Of a stretch of DNA of 7,665 nucleotides, positions 6,865 to 7,665 are shown piece after piece. Position numbers and translations under genes: made by a program. The notes beneath the pieces were generated by a model. It saw nothing but the letters and a program-made list of their open reading frames with translations. It was not told the origin of the DNA and ran no database searches. How positions within the stretch are numbered: the first letter of the stretch is position 1; each line of letters begins with the position of its first letter. Source of the DNA: an uncultured Gammaproteobacteria bacterium (GTDB lineage Bacteria > Pseudomonadota > Gammaproteobacteria > Pseudomonadales > Litorivicinaceae); NCBI GenBank assembly GCA_913062835.1, contig CAJXXD010000033.1, positions 1 through 7,665 of the forward strand, written 5' to 3'.

Positions 6865-6948
6865 TTCGAGCTGAGGGAGAGCGCTTTATTAAGCCGCCGA
6901 AGGAGCAACCGACCCGGAAACTCTCAGGCCCACGGACCGCAGCTCGAA
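6865..6948 (+). ncRNA. Glycine riboswitch, aptamer I
   Basis: A perfect 9-bp P1 helix (TTCGAGCTG 6865-6873 with CAGCTCGAA 6940-6948) closes the domain. Inside are the family hallmarks GGGAGAGCG (6875-6883), CCGAAGGAGCAA (6897-6908) and CTCTCAGG (6921-6928), in the order expected of the glycine aptamer. It is the first half of a tandem sensor in the gcvT leader. Confidence 0.95.
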
Positions 6949-6955
6949 CGATCGA

Positions 6956-7031
6956 ATCTGGAAAGCAGCCCACCGGCTCACCGAAGGCGTAAGTGGTCCT
7001 AGACCGCGAATCTCTCAGGTCAATGACAGAT
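6956..7031 (+). ncRNA. Glycine riboswitch, aptamer II
   Basis: P1 is shorter than in aptamer I: ATCTG 6956-6960 pairs with CAGAT 7027-7031. The second CCGAAGGCGTAA (6981-6992) and CTCTCAGGTCAATGACAG (7012-7029) motifs match the glycine aptamer, and a small hairpin GGTC-CTA-GACC lies at 6995-7005. The two aptamers are separated by a 7-base linker. Binding of glycine by such tandem RNAs controls the glycine cleavage genes, usually switching them on. Confidence 0.95.
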
Positions 7032-7032
7032 G

Positions 7033-7069
7033 GGTCATGCAACGCGACACGCGAGGAGTCCGCATGACC
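7033..7069 (+). promoter_or_regulatory. Riboswitch expression platform: helix burying the gcvT start codon
   Basis: GGTCATGC (7033-7040) is perfectly complementary to GCATGACC (7062-7069), which contains the gcvT ATG. The 21-base loop holds a small CGCG-ACA-CGCG hairpin (7043-7053) and the Shine-Dalgarno GAGGAG (7053-7058). No T-rich terminator occurs between aptamer II and the gene, so control should act on translation. A competing hairpin, ATGAC 7023-7027 with GTCAT 7034-7038, would free the start codon but break aptamer II. Confidence 0.65.
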
Positions 7070-7665
7070 GAACTGAATAGGTTGTATTTAGAGCCCCTGC
7101 ACACCGAGCTCGGTGCTAAGTTTGCCCCCTTTGCTGGCTATCGCATGCCGATTCAGTACCCTTTGGGCGTCAAAGGCGAGCATACGCATACCCGCGACGC
7201 AGTGGGCCTATTTGATGTGTCCCATATGGGCCAACTGATCGTCGAAGGCCACGGATCCACCGACGCGCTAGAGCGCCTAGTCCCGGCTGCGCTTCATGAA
7301 ATGCAGGCGGGGCAAATCCGATACTCGCAACTCACATTGGAAAACGGCGGCATTCTAGACGATCTGATGCTGACTCGATGGGACACCGATCGTTGGGGGC
7401 TGGTCGTCAATGGCGCTTGCAAGCTGGCGGACATCGAACACCTCAAACGCCATTTGCCTGACAGCCTCTCACTCACCTACCAAGACCGTGCCTGCCTCAT
7501 TGCCGTGCAAGGACCGAAAGCCCGTGGCATGATGTCGCGCCTGATACCCGAGGCCGCAGAGCTCGTATTCATGCGCGCCATACAAACTCAACTGAATGGC
7601 ATCGGCGTGGTGCTGTCGTGTTGTGGCTACACCGGCGAAGACGGCTATGAGATCTCTGTCGACGA
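7064..7665 (+). CDS. gcvT: Glycine cleavage system T protein, aminomethyltransferase (partial)
   Basis: The first 200 residues are present and the frame is open to the window edge. The T protein takes the aminomethyl group from lipoylated GcvH and releases ammonia, forming 5,10-methylene-tetrahydrofolate, so glycine yields a C1 unit. Landmarks are FAGYRMPIQYPLGVKGEH (23-40), GLFDVSHMG (48-56), GGILDDLML (95-103) with D100 at the place of the catalytic Asp of E. coli GcvT, and GYTGEDGYEI (188-197), which is part of the folate-site loop. ATG 7064 has GAGGAG five bases upstream and begins a canonical T-protein N-terminus. The tandem glycine riboswitch lies directly upstream. gcvH and gcvP probably follow outside the window. 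Confidence 0.97.
   Translation, partial: MTELNRLYLEPLHTELGAKFAPFAGYRMPIQYPLGVKGEHTHTRDAVGLFDVSHMGQLIVEGHGSTDALERLVPAALHEMQAGQIRYSQLTLENGGILDDLMLTRWDTDRWGLVVNGACKLADIEHLKRHLPDSLSLTYQDRACLIAVQGPKARGMMSRLIPEAAELVFMRAIQTQLNGIGVVLSCCGYTGEDGYEISVD

Overview
The window looks like ordinary chromosome from a gammaproteobacterium, probably a marine or Oceanospirillales-like lineage. The evidence is a long Pseudomonas/Colwellia-type isocitrate lyase tail, a cytosolic-type malate dehydrogenase, an estB-type carboxylesterase, a YihG-like acyltransferase, a DUF6394-like membrane protein beside a two-helix K+ channel, and a tandem glycine riboswitch before gcvT. The taxon is an inference from protein flavour and moderate GC; no rRNA is present. 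There are no insertion sequences, phage genes, CRISPR arrays or tRNAs. The only accessory-looking gene is a small XRE regulator resembling an antitoxin.

Layout, left to right. (1) The 3' end of isocitrate lyase (aceA, +) ends in a strong intrinsic terminator. (2) A short HTH gene (+) has its own promoter, and a TTGCA-N7-TGCAA inverted repeat flanks the -10 box. (3) A four-gene minus-strand cluster, read from 4615 down to 792, holds carboxylesterase, malate dehydrogenase, a four-helix DUF6394-like protein and a K+ channel with two Rossmann/RCK-type domains. The first pair overlaps by ATGA and the last pair by TGATG. Between mdh and the membrane protein lies a 12-bp interrupted hairpin that abuts the next ribosome binding site. 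(4) A divergent gene (+) encodes a PlsC/YihG-like acyltransferase. (5) glyA (-) converges on it. The two coding regions overlap by 38 bp, and the glyA terminator appears to lie inside the acyltransferase coding sequence. (6) A compact regulatory region separates glyA (-) from gcvT (+). It holds two promoters with superimposed -10 boxes, a tandem glycine riboswitch, and an 8-bp helix that can bury the gcvT start codon. (7) gcvT runs off the right edge.

Functionally, aceA (glyoxylate shunt) and mdh (TCA cycle) concern C4 metabolism. glyA and gcvT are the two halves of the serine-glycine-C1 node; they are transcribed divergently, and only gcvT carries the glycine sensor. The channel/DUF6394 pair looks like a two-component membrane unit and is the best candidate here for an under-described system. 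The acyltransferase probably acts on membrane lipids or a related acyl acceptor.

No gene-free stretch exceeds 300 bases. The longest (6784-7063) is filled by the promoters and riboswitch. The gap 703-791, between the convergent HTH and channel genes, shows no convincing terminator or promoter.
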